A stretch of 64,000 bases of DNA from Haloarcula salina (GTDB lineage Archaea > Halobacteriota > Halobacteria > Halobacteriales > Haloarculaceae). Made by a program: the position numbers and the translations under genes. The notes beneath the pieces are model-generated. The model was not told the DNA's origin. It saw only the letters and a list, made by a program, of their open reading frames with translations, and searched no databases. This document shows positions 16,137-26,359 of the stretch, piece after piece (within the stretch, counting starts at the first letter, position 1; each line of letters starts with the position of its first letter). The DNA lies in assembly GCF_010119195.1 (NCBI RefSeq), contig NZ_WRXL01000001.1, positions 248,001 through 312,000 of the forward strand, read 5' to 3'.

Positions 16137-18784
16137 GCGGCGTCGACGCGCCTGACTCCCCAGCCGACGAGGGCGAGCAGCGGCGCGCCGACGGCGAGCA
16201 TCACCGCGATCAGCCCCCAGTCGGCGACCCCGAGCGCGACCGTCCCGAAGTACTGTCGGAGCGGCGTGTACAGGATCGCGAGGTGGAGGGCGAGCGAGGC
16301 GGCGACGGACGCGGCCAGCCACGGGTTCGAGAGCAGCGGCGTCTCGCGCGTCCAGCGCACCACGTACAGCTTCACGAACTCAAGCGCGACGAACCCGGTG
16401 AACACCATCGTCATCGCGTAATCCGTGGTGGACGGCGCGCCGTCGAGCGCGTACGTCATCAGCCCCAGCATGAGCGCCGTCGCGACCAGCCCCATGCCGC
16501 CGATGAGCGTCAGCATCTGCCGGTCGATGATGCCCGTCTCGCCCGAGCGGGGCTCGCGGTCCATCACGTCGCCGGAGGGGTCGGCCCCGAGCGCGAGCGC
16601 CGGCAGGCCGTCGGTCAGGAGATTGATCCACAACAGTTGCACCGCCGGGAGGATGAGGTAGCCAAAGAGCGACGCGATGAAAACCAGCAGCACCTCGGCG
16701 GCGTTCGCGCTCAACAGGTAGCCGACGAACTTCCAGACGTTGTCGAAGATGGTCCGCCCGCGGCGGATGGCGTTGCGGATGGTGGCGTAGTTGTCGTCGA
16801 GCAGGACGATGTCGCTGGCCTCCTTCGCCACGTCCGTCCCGCGGACGCCCATCGCGATGCCGATGTCGGCGTTCTTCAGCGCCGGCGCGTCGTTGACGCC
16901 GTCGCCGGTCATCGCCACGGAGTGGCCGTTGCCCTGGAGCGCTTTGAGCACGCGGACCTTGTGGGTCGGTTCCATCCGGGCGAACACGTCGACCGCTTCG
17001 GCGCGCTCTGAGAGCGTCTTGTCGTCCATCTCGGCGACCTCCGTGCCGGTCAGCACGTCGGATTCGATCCCGATTTCGGCGGCGATAGCGGTGGCCGTCA
17101 CCGCGTTGTCGCCGGTGACCATCTTCACGTCGATGCCGGCGCGGTGCGTGTCCGCGATGGCGTCCCTGACGGCCGACCGAGGGGGGTCGATCAACCCCTG
17201 CAGGCCGACGAAGACGAGGTTCTCCTCGGGGCCGCCGTCATCGCTTCGTTCCTTGTACGCGAATCCGAGGACCCGGAGCGCGTCGCCGGCGAAGGAGTCG
17301 ACCTGCTCGGCAATGCGCTCGCGGGTCGCGTCGTCCAAGTCGGTCGGCCCGTCCGCGGTGAGCACCCGCGTCGAGCGGTCGAGGACCACCTGCGGCGCGC
17401 CCTTGACGTACACTTCGTCGTCGTGTACCGTCGCCATCCGTCGGCGTTCCGAGGAGAAGGGAACTTCGTCGGTCCGCGGGCGTTCCTCGCGGAGCGCCTC
17501 GACGTCGATACCGCACTGGCTCGCGCCGTCGACCAGCGCCCGCTCGGTCGGGTCCCCGTCCTCGGCCGTGGCGTCGTTACACAGCACGCCGATTTCGAGG
17601 AGTCGGCGGAGCCGCTCGCCCTCGACGGAGGCCGGGCGGTCCTCGCCGCCGAGGTCTGTCGCTTCGTCGTACACCCAGGCGGCCCTGAGGCGCATCTCGC
17701 CCTCGGTCAGGGTCCCGGTCTTGTCCGTACAGACCACGTCGACCGCGCCCAGGCCCTCCACTGCGGGGAGCGTCCGCACCAGCGCGTTCTCGTCGGCCAT
17801 CCGCCGGACGCCCAGCGCGAGCGTCAGCGTCACGACCGCGGGCAGGCCTTCGGGGATGGCGGCGACGGCGAGCGAAATTGCGGTCAGCGCCGCCTGCACG
17901 AGCGCGGTCCCGCCGAGGGAGAGCACCGGCACGATGACGACCGAGAGCGCGACGACGCCGAGACCCAGGCGTCGGCCGAGCGTGTCGAGGTCGCGCTGCA
18001 GCGGCGTCTGGCTGTCCTCGGCGCTGAGCAGTTCCGTCGCGATCGCCCCCATCTCCGTCTCCATCCCGGTCTCGACGACGACGGCGACGGCGCTCCCCCG
18101 CGTGACGCTCGTGCCCTTGTAGAGCACGCTCGTCCGCTCGGCCAGCGGTGTCTCCTCCGCCACGGGCTCGACGCTCTTCTCGACGGGCATGCTCTCGCCG
18201 GTCAGCGCCGCCTCGTCGACTTCGAGGGACTGCGACTCGACGACGCGGCAGTCAGCCGGCACGACGTCGCCCTGCTGGAGGACGACCACGTCGCCGGGGA
18301 CCAGCGCCGTCGCCTCGACGGTCTGTTCGGTCCCGTCCCGTCGAACCACCACCTCCGGTGTGGCGAGCTCGCGGAGCGCCTCAAGGCTCTGCTCGGCACG
18401 GTACTCCTGGACGAAACCGAAGACGCCGTTCCCGAGGAGGATGATCCCGATGAGCACCGCGTCGACGGTGTGTCCGATGGCCACCGACAGCGCGGCCGCG
18501 CCGAAGAGGACCCAGATGAGCGCGCTGGAGAACTGCGAGAGGAACACCCACAGCGGGCTCCGGCCCTCGCTCGACGTGATCTCGTTCGGGCCATCGGCGT
18601 CGAGTCGCGAGGCCGCGTCGTCGGCCGACAGGCCTCCCTCGGCGCTGTCGAGCGCCTGGAACACGTCGTCGACCGGGCGCGCGTGCCAGGAGGCGTCGCG
18701 CCCGTCGGGACGCCCGTCGCGGGTCTGTTCGGTCGATTGCGGTCCGCTCTCGCCGGTCGTCGGCTGCGTCCCGGTATCCGACAT
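16133..18784 (-). CDS. Cation-translocating P-type ATPase, Ca2+ (type II) like
   Basis: An 883-residue P-type ATPase. Order of domains: N-terminal cation ATPase domain (SWHARPVDDVFQALDS), actuator motif LTGESMPVEK, helix M4 with PEGLP, phosphorylation site DKTGTLTEGEM, hinge TGDGVNDAPALKNADIGIAM, and M6 with LLWINLLTDGLPALALG. PEGLP and NLLTDG are typical of SERCA/PMCA-type calcium pumps rather than heavy-metal pumps, and there is no CPC motif or metal-binding domain. It probably exports Ca2+ (or Mn2+) using ATP. The VIT1-like and exchanger genes nearby also concern divalent cations. Confidence 0.9.
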   Translation of the reverse strand: MSDTGTQPTTGESGPQSTEQTRDGRPDGRDASWHARPVDDVFQALDSAEGGLSADDAASRLDADGPNEITSSEGRSPLWVFLSQFSSALIWVLFGAAALSVAIGHTVDAVLIGIILLGNGVFGFVQEYRAEQSLEALRELATPEVVVRRDGTEQTVEATALVPGDVVVLQQGDVVPADCRVVESQSLEVDEAALTGESMPVEKSVEPVAEETPLAERTSVLYKGTSVTRGSAVAVVVETGMETEMGAIATELLSAEDSQTPLQRDLDTLGRRLGLGVVALSVVIVPVLSLGGTALVQAALTAISLAVAAIPEGLPAVVTLTLALGVRRMADENALVRTLPAVEGLGAVDVVCTDKTGTLTEGEMRLRAAWVYDEATDLGGEDRPASVEGERLRRLLEIGVLCNDATAEDGDPTERALVDGASQCGIDVEALREERPRTDEVPFSSERRRMATVHDDEVYVKGAPQVVLDRSTRVLTADGPTDLDDATRERIAEQVDSFAGDALRVLGFAYKERSDDGGPEENLVFVGLQGLIDPPRSAVRDAIADTHRAGIDVKMVTGDNAVTATAIAAEIGIESDVLTGTEVAEMDDKTLSERAEAVDVFARMEPTHKVRVLKALQGNGHSVAMTGDGVNDAPALKNADIGIAMGVRGTDVAKEASDIVLLDDNYATIRNAIRRGRTIFDNVWKFVGYLLSANAAEVLLVFIASLFGYLILPAVQLLWINLLTDGLPALALGADPSGDVMDREPRSGETGIIDRQMLTLIGGMGLVATALMLGLMTYALDGAPSTTDYAMTMVFTGFVALEFVKLYVVRWTRETPLLSNPWLAASVAASLALHLAILYTPLRQYFGTVALGVADWGLIAVMLAVGAPLLALVGWGVRRVDAA

Positions 18785-18791
18785 CGACCGT

Positions 18792-19241
18792 TCAGGTCCC
18801 GCGCTGGAGTTCCTCGCGAGCGGTCAGTTCGTCCGGCACCAGCCGGAAGAACTCGAAGGTGACCTCGCGGACCGGGCGGTCGAACACGTCGACGAGCGGG
18901 ATGTCGACGCGCTCGAAGCCGTCGAGGACCTCGCTCGTGATGTCGTCGCGCGACGCGTCTTCGAGCCGCCCGCTGGCGACGACGCTCTTCCAGGGCTCGT
19001 CGCCGTCGCCGTAGGTCACGAACGTCACCGGACGGCCGTCGAGGTGCCCCTTCTCGCTGTCGCGGTTCGCGGCCAGACGGAAGTAGAAGACGGAGTCCTC
19101 GGGGTCGTAGCCGTACGAGACCGGGGCCGCGTACGGGGCTGTCTCCTCGTCCACCGCGAGCGACAGGACCCCCGTTCCGCCGACGCCGAGGAACGCGTCC
19201 CGGTCGTCGGCACTCATCTCGGTGCGCTTCGTTTCAGCCAT
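18792..19241 (-). CDS. Pyridoxamine 5'-phosphate oxidase family (flavin-binding) protein
   Basis: A 149-residue split-barrel protein from the ATG at 19239-19241. The pattern GVGGTGVLSLAVDEETAPYA then PVSYGYDPEDSVFYFRLA and a C-terminal FEFFRLVPDELTAREE matches the FMN-binding barrel family common in archaea. The exact substrate is unknown; true vitamin B6 synthesis is unlikely because the family has many paralogues. A TATA element on the minus strand (TTTATTTA around 19263-19270) is about 25 bases before the ATG, suggesting a leaderless transcript. It lies 7 bases upstream of the P-type ATPase gene, so both may be co-transcribed. Confidence 0.82.
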   Translation of the reverse strand: MAETKRTEMSADDRDAFLGVGGTGVLSLAVDEETAPYAAPVSYGYDPEDSVFYFRLAANRDSEKGHLDGRPVTFVTYGDGDEPWKSVVASGRLEDASRDDITSEVLDGFERVDIPLVDVFDRPVREVTFEFFRLVPDELTAREELQRGT

Positions 19242-19347
19242 ACGAGATATCACTCGCCGACGGTAAATAAAGCCCCGCGCGCCTCGCGACCGACCGGGAA
19301 CTCCCGGGCGGAATAAGACATATAACGGTCGGTTGCGAACTGTTGCC
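19242..19347. promoter_or_regulatory. Divergent leaderless promoters
   Basis: Two opposite TATA-like elements share 106 bases: TTTATTTA on the minus strand near 19263-19270 for the flavin protein, and ATATAAC on the plus strand near 19319-19326, about 25 bases before the ATG at 19348. Both distances place the transcription start at or next to the start codon. Confidence 0.6.
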
Positions 19348-19638
19348 ATGCGCGAGGCACGTCGGACGACACGCCAGCGCATCGCTGACCAACTGCGCGA
19401 GGAACCCATGGCGGCGGGGACAATCGCGAACGTTTTCGAGATTCAGACCAGCGACGCGCTCACACACGTCGAACACATCGCGAAATCGCTCGACGCGACC
19501 GACGAGCAGCTGCTCGTCGCCCCGCCCGAGTGCGAGGAGTGCGGCTTCACCGACTTCGACGACCTGACGAACCGGCCGAGCAGGTGCCCCGAGTGCAAGT
19601 GCGAGTCGGTCGCCGAACCGGCCTACCGGATCGGCTGA
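19348..19638 (+). CDS. HTH and zinc-ribbon transcriptional regulator
   Basis: A 96-residue protein from the ATG at 19348. The N-terminal half (REARRTTRQRIADQLREEPM then IANVFEIQTSDALTHVEHIA) has the helices of a small winged helix. The C-terminal half contains CEECGF and, after 18 residues, CPECKC, a four-cysteine zinc ribbon. This HTH plus ribbon arrangement is a common archaeal regulator design, with the ribbon binding zinc or protein. The target is unknown; the divergent flavin protein and P-type ATPase are natural candidates. The transcript is probably leaderless. Confidence 0.8.
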   Translation: MREARRTTRQRIADQLREEPMAAGTIANVFEIQTSDALTHVEHIAKSLDATDEQLLVAPPECEECGFTDFDDLTNRPSRCPECKCESVAEPAYRIG

Positions 19639-19659
19639 CGCGGTATCACCGCCGCGGCG

Positions 19660-20076
19660 TTAGTTCCCGGAGAAGCCGATGCGACCGCGCGAGGAGAGGT
19701 CGTGGTCGCCGGAGGGCCCCTGCTGCTCGAACTCGTAGCGGTCGTCGGTCAGGTAGACGACGCCGTCCTCGACGGCGACCGACACCTCCTCTAAGACCGC
19801 GCCCTCGCAGGGGCCGTAGTTACACAGGCCGGAGTCCGATTCGAACGTCGCGCCGTGTTTCTCACACACCAGTTCGCCGTTGCGGACCGTCGCGCCGTCG
19901 CCCTTGTCGAGGCGGATGTCCCGCCAGTGGGGGCAGTAGTTCTCGAAGGCGACGACGGCGTCGGACAACTGCACGACGAACGCCTCCGTCGTGTCGAAGC
20001 CGTCCCGGACCGTGAACAGGAAGGTTCCGTCGTCGGGCACCTCATCCAGCGCGACGATACGACTGTCCTCGTCCAT
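19660..20076 (-). CDS. Rieske-type [2Fe-2S] ferredoxin
   Basis: A 138-residue soluble protein from the ATG at 20074-20076; upstream in-frame codons look non-coding. It carries a Rieske centre: CPHW near residue 50 and CEKHGATF near residue 73, i.e. C-x-H and C-x2-H. The residues between and after (FESDSGLCNYGPCEGAVLEE) fit the ferredoxin subunits of dioxygenases and nitrite-reductase-like proteins, with the loop PCEGAVL. No signal peptide is present, so it acts in the cytoplasm. No oxygenase gene is adjacent. It is convergent with the zinc-ribbon regulator. Confidence 0.85.
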   Translation of the reverse strand: MDEDSRIVALDEVPDDGTFLFTVRDGFDTTEAFVVQLSDAVVAFENYCPHWRDIRLDKGDGATVRNGELVCEKHGATFESDSGLCNYGPCEGAVLEEVSVAVEDGVVYLTDDRYEFEQQGPSGDHDLSSRGRIGFSGN

Positions 20077-20269
20077 GCTGGTCACCCGTACGATTCTCGG
20101 GGGTTTCAAACCGCCGGTCGCCACAGGATAGTGACTACACCGGCTTCGATCGGTCGTCGGGGGGTTGCCATTCAGGGCGACGGCTGTTTGGGTGTCGAGA
20201 CCCCGTCCAGTTTGCGATGACAGATCAGGGGAGTTTGCCGAATAATGCACCGCTCAGTTCCTGTTACCC

Positions 20270-20326
20270 CAAATTTATAATGAAGTAATTATTCATCAAT
20301 TTTCACTGCCGGAACAGGTCCGGCAG
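20270..20326 (+). promoter_or_regulatory. Amylase promoter and leader hairpin
   Basis: A TATA-like AAATTTATAATG at 20270-20281 would start transcription near 20300. The leader then holds a perfect 8-bp hairpin, CTGCCGGA at 20306-20313 and TCCGGCAG at 20319-20326 with a 5-base loop, ending 18 bases before the ATG. Most genes here are leaderless, so a structured leader is notable and may be an operator or an mRNA control element. Confidence 0.5.
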
Positions 20327-20344
20327 AACCACGGTTCGACACAG

Positions 20345-21646
20345 ATGACACGAAACGCAATCCCAGGCGAGGCTCGACGCTCTCGGCGAACAGTTCTCAA
20401 AGGCATCGGCGCGCTCGGTGCGGCGGCGGTCGGTACGTTCGTCCCGTCCGGTCCCGCGAGCGCAGTCGGGTCGAGCGCCGTCTACCAGTACTACCACACG
20501 GACTGGAGCGAGATCACCGCCAATCTGGCGACGCTCGCAGAACAGGGCTACGACGCGATACAGGTCCCGCCCGCTCAGCGGAGCCGACTCGACCGGAGCC
20601 ACCAGCGCGGCGTGACGGACCCGCCGCTGGGCTACCAGCCGGTCGACTACACGGACTTCGACAGCGTGTTCGGCACGGAGGCGGAGTACGAGACGATGGT
20701 CGAGACGGCCCACGACCACGGGCTCGACGTGGTCGCCGACGCCGTCATCAACCACATGGCGGCGAACGACGATTTCCGCGGCGCACCGGGCTACACCTTC
20801 GCCGATCTGCCGTATTTCAGTGAGCGGGATTTCCACCCACAGGACCCGATCGACTACGACGACCCGGAGTCGGTCGAGGACGACTGGCTCGTCGGACTCA
20901 AGGACCTGAAAATCGAGTCCTCGTACGTCCGTGGACAGCTCGAAAACTACGTTGAGAAGTACGCGAATCTCGGCGTCGACGGGATCCGGTGGGACGCCGC
21001 CAAGCACGTCCCGGAGTCGTTCTTCCGGGACTACGCCAATCAGTGGGCCGACGACCTCGGGCTCTGGACCGTCGGCGAGGTCCTGCAGGGAAGCGTCGAC
21101 TACTGCCAGGGCTACGCCGACACCGGGATGTCGGTCACCGACTACCCGCTGTACTACACCATGAAGGAGGACGCGTTCCACAGCGGCGGGGACATGCGCG
21201 CCCTGGACGGGGCCGGCCTGGTCGACCAATCGCCGTTCCGGTCGCTGACGTTCGTCTCCAATCACGACAGCGACCCGCCCGAGTACGAGAAGCTCGCGTA
21301 CGCCTACATCCTGACCTACGAGGGGTATCCCCGCGTCTACAGCAACCGAATCGGAATCACGGACGGCGACGTGCAGAACCTGCTCTGGATCAGGAACAAC
21401 CTCGCGGGCGGCTCGTCGAAGACCCGGTACGTGGACCGTGACCTCTACGTCTACGAGCGGACGGGGAACCTCCTCGTCGGCCTGAACCGCTCGAGCAGCC
21501 AGCGGAGCGCGTGGGTCTCCACGGGCTGGAGTTCTCGGACGCTCAACGACTACAGCGGGAACGCGGGGAACGTCTCGACGGCGGGCGACGGCCGGGTGCA
21601 GGTGTCCGTCCCGCCGACGGGCTGGGTCTGTTACGCGCCTGAGTGA
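20345..21646 (+). CDS. Secreted alpha-amylase (GH13), Tat-exported
   Basis: A 433-residue protein. The twin-arginine signal SRRTVLKGIGALGAAAVGTF (about residues 18-37) directs folded export. The GH13 barrel motifs are all present: DAVINHM (region I), GIRWDAAKH with the nucleophile Asp (region II, near residue 218), GEVLQG with the acid/base Glu (region III) and FVSNHDSD (region IV). A short C-terminal beta domain (VYERTGNLLVGLNRSSSQRS) completes a small archaeal-type alpha-amylase. It hydrolyses alpha-1,4 glucans outside the cell. It is a single gene with its own promoter and a leader hairpin. Confidence 0.93.
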   Translation: MTRNAIPGEARRSRRTVLKGIGALGAAAVGTFVPSGPASAVGSSAVYQYYHTDWSEITANLATLAEQGYDAIQVPPAQRSRLDRSHQRGVTDPPLGYQPVDYTDFDSVFGTEAEYETMVETAHDHGLDVVADAVINHMAANDDFRGAPGYTFADLPYFSERDFHPQDPIDYDDPESVEDDWLVGLKDLKIESSYVRGQLENYVEKYANLGVDGIRWDAAKHVPESFFRDYANQWADDLGLWTVGEVLQGSVDYCQGYADTGMSVTDYPLYYTMKEDAFHSGGDMRALDGAGLVDQSPFRSLTFVSNHDSDPPEYEKLAYAYILTYEGYPRVYSNRIGITDGDVQNLLWIRNNLAGGSSKTRYVDRDLYVYERTGNLLVGLNRSSSQRSAWVSTGWSSRTLNDYSGNAGNVSTAGDGRVQVSVPPTGWVCYAPE

Positions 21647-21685
21647 CCGTCCGAGCGCGTGACGGCCGAGAAAGAGTCCTTCGTC

Positions 21686-22558
21686 TCAGTAGTGCTCGGC
21701 CTCGACGCGGTCGTCGAACAGCCGCTGCAGCAGTTTCGTCATCGGTCCGGTCCCGACGGGGATGCCGTCGACTGACTCGACCGGGCGGATCTCCCACGTG
21801 GAGTTCGTGAGGAACGCCTCGTCGGCGTCGCGGACGGCGTCGAGCGAGTAGTGGCCGGTCTCGACGGGGAAGTCCTCGGCTCGGGCGAGGTCCATCACCA
21901 CGTCGCGGGTCACGCCGGGGAGCAGGTCGAGGTCCGCGCTCGGCGTTCGCAGGCCGTTCTCCGTGACGAAAAAGAGGTTGCTCGTCGCGCCCTCGACGAC
22001 GTTCCCGTCCGTGTCCCGGACGAGGCACTCGTCGGCGGGGTCGCCGCCCGCGGCCGCTTTGCGGAGTTCCAGTCGGCCGAGGATACCGTTGAGGTAGTTG
22101 TGCGTCTTCGCGTCCGCCGGGACGGCCTCGCCGGGAATCCGCCGGGTCCGCACCGTCTGGACCGATGCCGGGCCGTCCCAGACGCGCTCGCCGTCGCGGC
22201 CGCCGCGAGGCAGTTCCGAACAGAGCACCACGGCCGTCGGGTCCACGTCGGGATCGGGCGTGAGCTTCCCCGGCTGAACGCCGCGGGAGACCGAGAGGCG
22301 GACGTAGGCCTCGGTGAGGTCGTTGGCCGCGAGCGTCTCGTCGACGCGCTCGCGGAGGTCGTCGGGGACGGCGTCGGCGAAGCCGAGCGTCTCGGCGGTC
22401 CGCTGGAGGCGCTCGCGGTGGGCGTCCCACGCGAACGGGTCGCCGCCGTAGGCCCGGAGCGTCTCGAACGCCGCGTCGCCGTACATGAAGCCGCGGTCGC
22501 GCACCGACACCCTCGCCTCGTCCGCCGGGACGAGGTCGCCGTTTACGTGGTAGTGCAT
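21686..22558 (-). CDS. pabC: Class IV aminotransferase: aminodeoxychorismate lyase
   Basis: A 290-residue PLP enzyme of fold type IV, from the ATG at 22556-22558, which overlaps the end of pabA by 16 bases. Motifs: VSVRDRGFMYGDAAFETLRA (about residues 18-37), KTHNYLNGILGRLE with the PLP-binding lysine (about 150), and EGATSNLFFV. The position as third gene after pabB and pabA points to 4-amino-4-deoxychorismate lyase, giving p-aminobenzoate, rather than branched-chain aminotransferase. The family alone cannot separate the two, so the assignment rests on the operon. Confidence 0.85.
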   Translation of the reverse strand: MHYHVNGDLVPADEARVSVRDRGFMYGDAAFETLRAYGGDPFAWDAHRERLQRTAETLGFADAVPDDLRERVDETLAANDLTEAYVRLSVSRGVQPGKLTPDPDVDPTAVVLCSELPRGGRDGERVWDGPASVQTVRTRRIPGEAVPADAKTHNYLNGILGRLELRKAAAGGDPADECLVRDTDGNVVEGATSNLFFVTENGLRTPSADLDLLPGVTRDVVMDLARAEDFPVETGHYSLDAVRDADEAFLTNSTWEIRPVESVDGIPVGTGPMTKLLQRLFDDRVEAEHY

Positions 22559-23243
22559 AGCAGGCAGAAGTTCTCGATCATGGTCTTGCCGTGGTCGGTC
22601 AGGATGCTCTCCGGGTGGAACTGGACGCCGAGGTGCGGTCGGTCGCGGTGGCGCACCCCCATCACGACGCTGGCCTCGTCGGTGCCGAGGTGACCGTCCC
22701 CGTCGGTCGGTCCGGCACTCTCCTCGCCCGCCCCGCCGGTGACGGTGTAGGCCGTCTCGGTCAGCGCGTCGGGCAGGTCCTCGCGGTCGACGGCGAGCGA
22801 GTGGTAGCGGCCGACCTCGACGGGGTCGGGCAGCCCCTCGAAAACGCCGGTGCCGTCGTGGGTGACGGCCGACGACTTGCCGTGGACGACCGCCTCGGCG
22901 TGGCCGACCGGCGCGCCGTTGGCCGCACACAGCGCCTGGTGGCCGAGACAGACCCCGAGCGTCGGGTACCGGAGGTCCGCGAAGATCGGCATCGAGACGC
23001 CGGCCTCCTCGGGGGTTCCGGGGCCCGGCGAGACGACGATGCCGTCCGGGTCGAGGTCGCGGATCGCGTCCACGTCGACGGCGTCGTTGCGCCGGACCAC
23101 CACGTCGTCCTCGGTCCCGCCGAGGCGCAGGACCACCTCGCCGACGTACTGGACGAGGTTATAGGCGAACGAGTCGTAGTTGTCGACGACGAGGACAGTC
23201 GGGGCGAGTGCGTCGGGGTCGCTGCCCGCCGCGTTCGCCCCGC

Positions 23244-23247
<4 letters not shown>
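22543..23247 (-). CDS. pabA: Aminodeoxychorismate synthase, glutamine amidotransferase subunit
   Basis: A 234-residue class I glutamine amidotransferase. Seen: [20 protein letters not shown] at the N-terminus, the oxyanion strand [12 protein letters not shown], the nucleophile GVCLGHQAL and the catalytic HPES near the C-terminus. It releases ammonia from glutamine for the PabB subunit. An acidic insertion ([20 protein letters not shown]) about residues 170-190 is a haloarchaeal adaptation. The start overlaps the end of pabB by 4 bases. An anthranilate (TrpG) role is possible on sequence alone, but the adjoining lyase gene favours p-aminobenzoate. Confidence 0.87.
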
Positions 23248-24713
<1,466 letters not shown>

Positions 24714-24761
24714 TACTGCAGGAAAGCGGCGCGGCGACTAACTCCCTTGCGGTTCGCGCAG

Positions 24762-25370
24762 TCAGTACGCCGCGGCCCGCTCGACCCAGCCGGCGACCCG
24801 GCTCTCTGAGAGGTCGGTCTCGGCCGCGATGTCGGCGGCGTCCGCGGCGGCGAGGTCGCCGACAGTCTCGATGCCGATGTCGGCGAGGCGCTCCGCGTAC
24901 GCGGGCCCGATGCCCTTGATCTCGGTGACGGGGTCGTCCGATCCCTCGGCCGCCGCGTCGGCCTCGGCGGCGTCCTCCCCGTCAGATGCGGCTGCGTCCC
25001 CGTCGTCGGATTCGGCGGCGCCGCCTTCACCCGCCGGTTCGGCCTCGTCGATGACGGGTTCGTTCTCACCCGTGGCGTCGTCGATGGCTGGCTCCTCGTT
25101 GGCCTCGGTGTCGGAGTCGGACGCAGCCTCGGCGTCGATATCCGTATCGGTGTCAGCGTCCGGCTCGACGCCCGCGTCAGGCGTCGCCTCGGACGCGTCG
25201 CCCCCGGCGGTGCCGACCTCGCTCGTCGCGGTGTTCGTCCCCTTCACGGCGTCCTCGTCTTCAGTAGAAGGCTCGCGCTCGACGGTGACGTCGACGTCGG
25301 AGGCCGTCGACGTGGTCGAACTCGACCCGTCGAGCCCGAGGGCGGATTTCAGCTTCTGAAGCAGACCCAT
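24762..25370 (-). CDS. Helix-hairpin-helix protein with long acidic linker
   Basis: A 202-residue protein from the ATG at 25368-25370. The N-terminus (GLLQKLKSALGLDG) is a short amphipathic helix, followed by about 120 residues of extremely acidic, low-complexity sequence (Asp, Glu, Ala, Ser, Thr). The C-terminal 60 residues form a HhH unit: IKGIGPAYAERLADIGIETV, then DLAAADAADIAAETDLSESR. HhH domains of this kind bind DNA or act as protein modules in ribosomal and RNA polymerase relatives. The linker is probably disordered. Function is unknown. It lies between aroE and pabB on the same strand. Confidence 0.8.
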   Translation of the reverse strand: MGLLQKLKSALGLDGSSSTTSTASDVDVTVEREPSTEDEDAVKGTNTATSEVGTAGGDASEATPDAGVEPDADTDTDIDAEAASDSDTEANEEPAIDDATGENEPVIDEAEPAGEGGAAESDDGDAAASDGEDAAEADAAAEGSDDPVTEIKGIGPAYAERLADIGIETVGDLAAADAADIAAETDLSESRVAGWVERAAAY

Positions 25371-25421
25371 ACACGAACGTATTTTGCCCCCACACAAATC
25401 TCTTACCTGTGGCCGCTTGCG

Positions 25422-26219
25422 CTACAGGTTCGCACGGAGCGCGTCGTTCATCGCCGCGACGGGGGCCTCAGCGCCGGTCCACAGCTCGAACGCCTCGACG
25501 CCCTGGAACAGGAGCATCCACGCCCCGTCGACGGTCGTCGCGCCCGCGTCCGCGGCGTCGCGCAGCAGTCGCGTCTCGATCGGCGTGTAGACCGCGTCGA
25601 GCACCGCGAGGTCGCCGTGCAGTGCGGACGCGGGGACCGGCGTCTCGTCGCTCTCCATGCCGACGCTCGTGCAGTTCACCAGCACGTCGGCGTCGGCGAG
25701 CAGGTCCCCGAGTTCGTCGAGCCCGTGGCCCGTCGCGCCGGGCACGTCGTCCGCGAGCGCGTGCGCCTTCGACTCGGTTCGGTTCGCGATGCGGACCGAC
25801 AGGTCCTCGTCGGCGAGGCCGAACGAGACCGCGCGCCCGGCGCCGCCGGCACCGACGACGACGGCCGTCCCGGACAGCGCCACGTCGTGGTGCGAGAGGG
25901 CGCGGACCGCGCCGACGGCGTCGGTGTTGTGGCCCGTCGGCGTGTCGCCCGAGAAGTCGACGGTGTTGACCGCGCCGATGCGCTCGGCGAGCGGGGTCGG
26001 CTCGACGGCCTCCATCACGTCCTGCTTGAACGGGATGGTGACGTTGAGCCCCGAGACGCCGAGCGTCTCGGCCGCCTCGACCGCCGCCGCACCCTCGTCT
26101 GCGGGCGGCTCGAAGGCGACGTAGCGCGCGTCGAGGCCGAGTTCGTCGTAGCCCGCCTCGTGCATCGGCGGGGACAGCGAGTGACCGACCGGGTTCCCGA
26201 TGAGACCGTAGACGTCCAT
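25422..26219 (-). CDS. aroE: Shikimate 5-dehydrogenase
   Basis: A 265-residue enzyme from the ATG at 26217-26219. It begins [20 protein letters not shown], the shikimate-binding SLSP loop. The catalytic lysine lies in [17 protein letters not shown] follows, the NADP Rossmann motif is [15 protein letters not shown] and [10 protein letters not shown] holds the phosphate-binding arginine. The length is standard. It reduces 3-dehydroshikimate to shikimate on the way to chorismate, the substrate of the pab operon 700 bases downstream. Confidence 0.93.
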   Translation of the reverse strand: MDVYGLIGNPVGHSLSPPMHEAGYDELGLDARYVAFEPPADEGAAAVEAAETLGVSGLNVTIPFKQDVMEAVEPTPLAERIGAVNTVDFSGDTPTGHNTDAVGAVRALSHHDVALSGTAVVVGAGGAGRAVSFGLADEDLSVRIANRTESKAHALADDVPGATGHGLDELGDLLADADVLVNCTSVGMESDETPVPASALHGDLAVLDAVYTPIETRLLRDAADAGATTVDGAWMLLFQGVEAFELWTGAEAPVAAMNDALRANL

Positions 26220-26359
26220 ACGAACGCCAGCGGGCCCCGGTCGTATGAACGCCACGCTCTGGTGCGAGCGAGCCCTGTGCCGTGGGTTCAGGCTCGGAAT
26301 ACCTCGTCCAGTCGACGGTTTCGCAAGCTTTTCACGCGGACCTGACCACACCTCGGGTA

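Noticed and set aside
17144-18862. Plus-strand frame opposite the P-type ATPase
   Set aside because: The minus strand carries all P-type ATPase motifs in order; the opposite frame is a shadow.
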